Positions 19,276-21,005 of a DNA stretch of 21,005 nt are shown piece by piece (positions within the stretch are counted from its first letter, which is position 1; every line of letters begins with the position of its first letter). The notes under the pieces were generated by a model. It searched no databases and was not told where the DNA came from. It saw only the letters and a list, made by a program, of their open reading frames with translations. Source of the stretch: JBBTVI01 sp038063315 (GTDB lineage Bacteria > Patescibacteriota > Minisyncoccia > Sungbacterales > HO2-52-23). Both the position numbers and the translations under genes were made by a program. The stretch spans positions 1-21,005 of the forward strand of contig JBBTVI010000005.1 of assembly GCA_038063315.1 (NCBI GenBank). The letters run 5' to 3'.

Positions 19276-20712
19276 TCATTTCACACGAGAGGCCGCGTAT
19301 TGAGCAAGCCACCAACCCTGGGATTTTAGTTCTTTCACATATTTCGCGGCCGTAACAGCGCCGCGCTGTCGGGCCAGATCCGTAAAACTTTCAAGGACAA
19401 CCGGCGGCAGCGTTGGTTTCCGGCCGCGCAGGATATAGCGCGGCTGTTTTTTTATGCGCCAGACAGCCGGAACGTGGTTAAAAAAATTCAGGGCAAACGG
19501 CGATTTGGTTGCGAGGAGAAAAAGCATGCTTTGTGCGGAGTTATATGATTCTTCCTCCGCCGCCGAGTAACGCGCGAGAAACGTGATGCCGCGGCGTCCG
19601 ATGAATTCCAGCGCCTCACCCACGCCTGCCAGATCCCGACCGTCCCCTCCGCGTACGGCCGAGTAAAGCGCGAGTACATGCTCAAAAGCCGGACACATAT
19701 AGACCGTTGTCTCCAGCTGGTAAAAATGACGCCAGCCGCGTTCCGTGAGGTAACGAAAATATGATTGCGCAGTTCCGTTATGAAGCGTAGAATAAAACGA
19801 TGGCCCCGGGGTGAGATAGAAGGAATTTGTCGCAAGCTTCGGAATCGTCAATGATTTTCCGTTGGAATTCGTGCCCGTCCCGAGGATGAATATCTCCCGC
19901 CGCGGCGTCCCAGTCGGATTAAAACAAAATGTGGAAATCGCGTACAGCCGCGATACCTTTGCCATAGATGACCAGTCATCCGCAAAGAGAATATCGCGGG
20001 GAAGCGCCGGGACCCCCTCCGCAACCACTGTCCGAGGCGGTTCTCGCGAATGCGTCAATTGATAGAGCAGCGTCAGCGCCGCAATGATTTTTTCTCCGCT
20101 ACAGGACAACCGCGTCTCTAAGAGGCATGCGCGGCGCCGAACATCCCGGAGAAGACGCCCGGCATTTTCTTGCGCGAGAGCGTTATCGGCGAGAAGAATA
20201 CCGAGCGACGTTGCGAGATGCCCGCCCGGAAAGACGAGGCGATGATTGCGGAAATCTTCTTCTATGCCGTCTCCCGGTCCCAACGATGCATTTTTGTCCA
20301 AAGAGACCGTGATGCGCTCAAGCATCCGGCCGCGCTGCCGGACACGATCGCGGTAAGCGAGCGCGCTCCAACGCCACGCGTCGGTCAGCGTGCGACCCGT
20401 CCGCGCACTGGGAAAATTGCGAAAATGTCGGAGTGCGTCGGATGTTATGCCGAGCGACCGGAGAAAATCATAAGGATACAGAGAATATGATCTGTCGCGG
20501 CCCGCTGCCGCGTTAAAACGCTGTTCGCGGTCGCCCAAAAGCGCGATACCCTTTTCCAGCGCGATACGGTCAATTTCTCCGCGGGAAAAAAGGGGGTCGC
20601 GCTCTGCGGCCGCGATGAAAATCCCGAGTTGCGGCCGCGCGAGCAGCGCGAAAAAAACGCCGCAAAATACGAATACCGCGAGAATCGCGGCCGCAAACAA
20701 AAGACGAACCAT
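19276..20712 (-). CDS. Unrecognised membrane-anchored or secreted protein
   Basis: This 478-residue protein starts with an N-terminal hydrophobic helix (about 3-25, LLFAAAILAVFVFCGVFFAL), a signal anchor or uncleaved signal. The remainder is soluble and presumably outside the membrane. Segments include a helix-rich 35-160, a middle part with Cys residues (ACLLETRLSCSG), GTGTNSNGKSLTIPKLATNS, and a C-terminal helical part ending QGWWLAQYAASRVK. I recognise no family. GAGGT about nine bases upstream serves as the ribosome site. A candidate -10 TATACT lies about 30 bases upstream but without a good -35. Confidence 0.78.
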   Translation of the reverse strand: MVRLLFAAAILAVFVFCGVFFALLARPQLGIFIAAAERDPLFSRGEIDRIALEKGIALLGDREQRFNAAAGRDRSYSLYPYDFLRSLGITSDALRHFRNFPSARTGRTLTDAWRWSALAYRDRVRQRGRMLERITVSLDKNASLGPGDGIEEDFRNHRLVFPGGHLATSLGILLADNALAQENAGRLLRDVRRRACLLETRLSCSGEKIIAALTLLYQLTHSREPPRTVVAEGVPALPRDILFADDWSSMAKVSRLYAISTFCFNPTGTPRREIFILGTGTNSNGKSLTIPKLATNSFYLTPGPSFYSTLHNGTAQSYFRYLTERGWRHFYQLETTVYMCPAFEHVLALYSAVRGGDGRDLAGVGEALEFIGRRGITFLARYSAAEEESYNSAQSMLFLLATKSPFALNFFNHVPAVWRIKKQPRYILRGRKPTLPPVVLESFTDLARQRGAVTAAKYVKELKSQGWWLAQYAASRVK

Positions 20713-20830
20713 ACGGTGTGACCTCGTAGCGAAAAGTATACTCCAACCGCCTTCAGCAGGAGAGAACCGGCCCCGCCTCTTGGACAGGCACGGCCGCGTG
20801 CAGCAGTTATTGCCAGGTCATACCAACTGT
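20713..20830. other. Intergenic GC-rich gap
   Basis: No gene, repeat or promoter that I can support beyond the weak TATACT for the minus-strand gene. Base use is more GC-rich from here on. Confidence 0.4.
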
Positions 20831-20932
20831 ATGTACACTGAAGCTTACATGGACGAGACGCCCCAGTTCGAATGGGACGAGAACAATGTCAACCACAAAG
20901 AAGACCCCGCACGTTACCGTCGATGTCCCTAA
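20831..20932 (+). pseudogene. BrnT-like toxin N-terminal remnant
   Basis: A 33-residue open frame has QFEWDENNVNHK, which matches the FEWDxxNxxH opening of BrnT-family ribonuclease toxins, usually about 90 residues. After His the sequence departs from the family and stops at 20930. It is either truncated or a chance match. It overlaps the next gene by 47 bases. Confidence 0.4.
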
Positions 20933-21005
20933 GTTCCGGTCGGAAGGCGAGGAGGCCGGCTGGTGGGATGCCCTGCTGGCGGCGCTGGAGGGGGCGCTGG
21001 GCCTG
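20886..21005 (+). CDS. BrnA/CopG-like antitoxin, partial at window edge
   Basis: The first 40 codons of a gene that runs off the window. After a basic start (MSTTKKTPHVTVDVP) the segment KFRSEGEEAGWWDALLAALE contains the FxSExEEAxWWD pattern common at the N-terminus of BrnA/CopG antitoxins paired with BrnT toxins. The ATG at 20886 lies inside the BrnT-like remnant. Purine-rich GACGAGAA upstream is a weak ribosome site. No stop is reached. Toxin-before-antitoxin order matches brnT-brnA operons. Confidence 0.5.
   Translation, partial: MSTTKKTPHVTVDVPKFRSEGEEAGWWDALLAALEGALGL

Overview
The window looks like a chromosomal scaffold piece from a host-dependent or symbiotic bacterium of the Candidate Phyla Radiation (Patescibacteria, Parcubacteria-like). 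This is an inference from compact housekeeping genes with shortened or altered family motifs, many lineage-restricted membrane proteins, and dense short palindromic repeats. There is no rRNA, CRISPR array or transposase gene. A run of ten N at 14859-14868 marks an assembly gap.

Layout. 1-578: end of a dispersed repeat, then a Phd/YefM-RelE type toxin-antitoxin pair with a promoter-embedded palindrome. 608-2710: ligA, NAD-dependent DNA ligase. 2727-2922: two repeat families. 2948-4704: gatC-gatA, subunits of the Glu-tRNA(Gln)/Asp-tRNA(Asn) amidotransferase, overlapping by one base (no gatB here). 4843-7302: a membrane protein with a HEPN-like RNxxxH motif, a small unknown protein and a polytopic membrane protein, separated by repeats. 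7633-8496: a membrane-anchored SIMPL-domain protein. 8613-9323: tRNA-Phe, a GIY-YIG nuclease gene, tRNA-Gly and a CAU-anticodon tRNA. 9520-10890 (minus): an unrecognised 456-residue protein. 11247-14244: a three-gene unit of unknown function behind a consensus promoter (cytoplasmic protein, polytopic membrane protein, single-pass protein with a disordered RGG/acidic/Arg-rich tail). 14476-14802: a small helical protein between direct repeats. 14877-17811 (minus): uvrD/pcrA helicase then rsmA. 18046-19235: a LysM-M23 cell-wall peptidase whose N-terminus seems frameshifted. 19276-20712 (minus): an unrecognised anchored protein. 20831-21005: a BrnT-like toxin remnant overlapped by the start of a BrnA/CopG-like antitoxin.

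The most interesting content is the repeats. (1) A MITE-like element of about 130-157 bp with GTAACCCCTCACAGCC-type terminal inverted repeats; three copies carry perfect 8-bp target-site duplications, which is direct evidence of transposition. (2) A GIY-YIG gene between perfect 22-bp inverted repeats that contain its start and stop codons; the outer end of the left arm is the 3' end of tRNA-Phe, and 12 bp of that tRNA end is duplicated on the far side. (3) Degenerate 7-bp tandem repeats at four loci, two of them in frame inside ligA and gatA. (4) A 39-41 nt perfect hairpin made of three consecutive palindromes, which can fold as one stem or as a cloverleaf. Four genes end inside such repeats. 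RsmA lacks the usual Asn of its NLPY motif, and LigA keeps only two of the four zinc cysteines.
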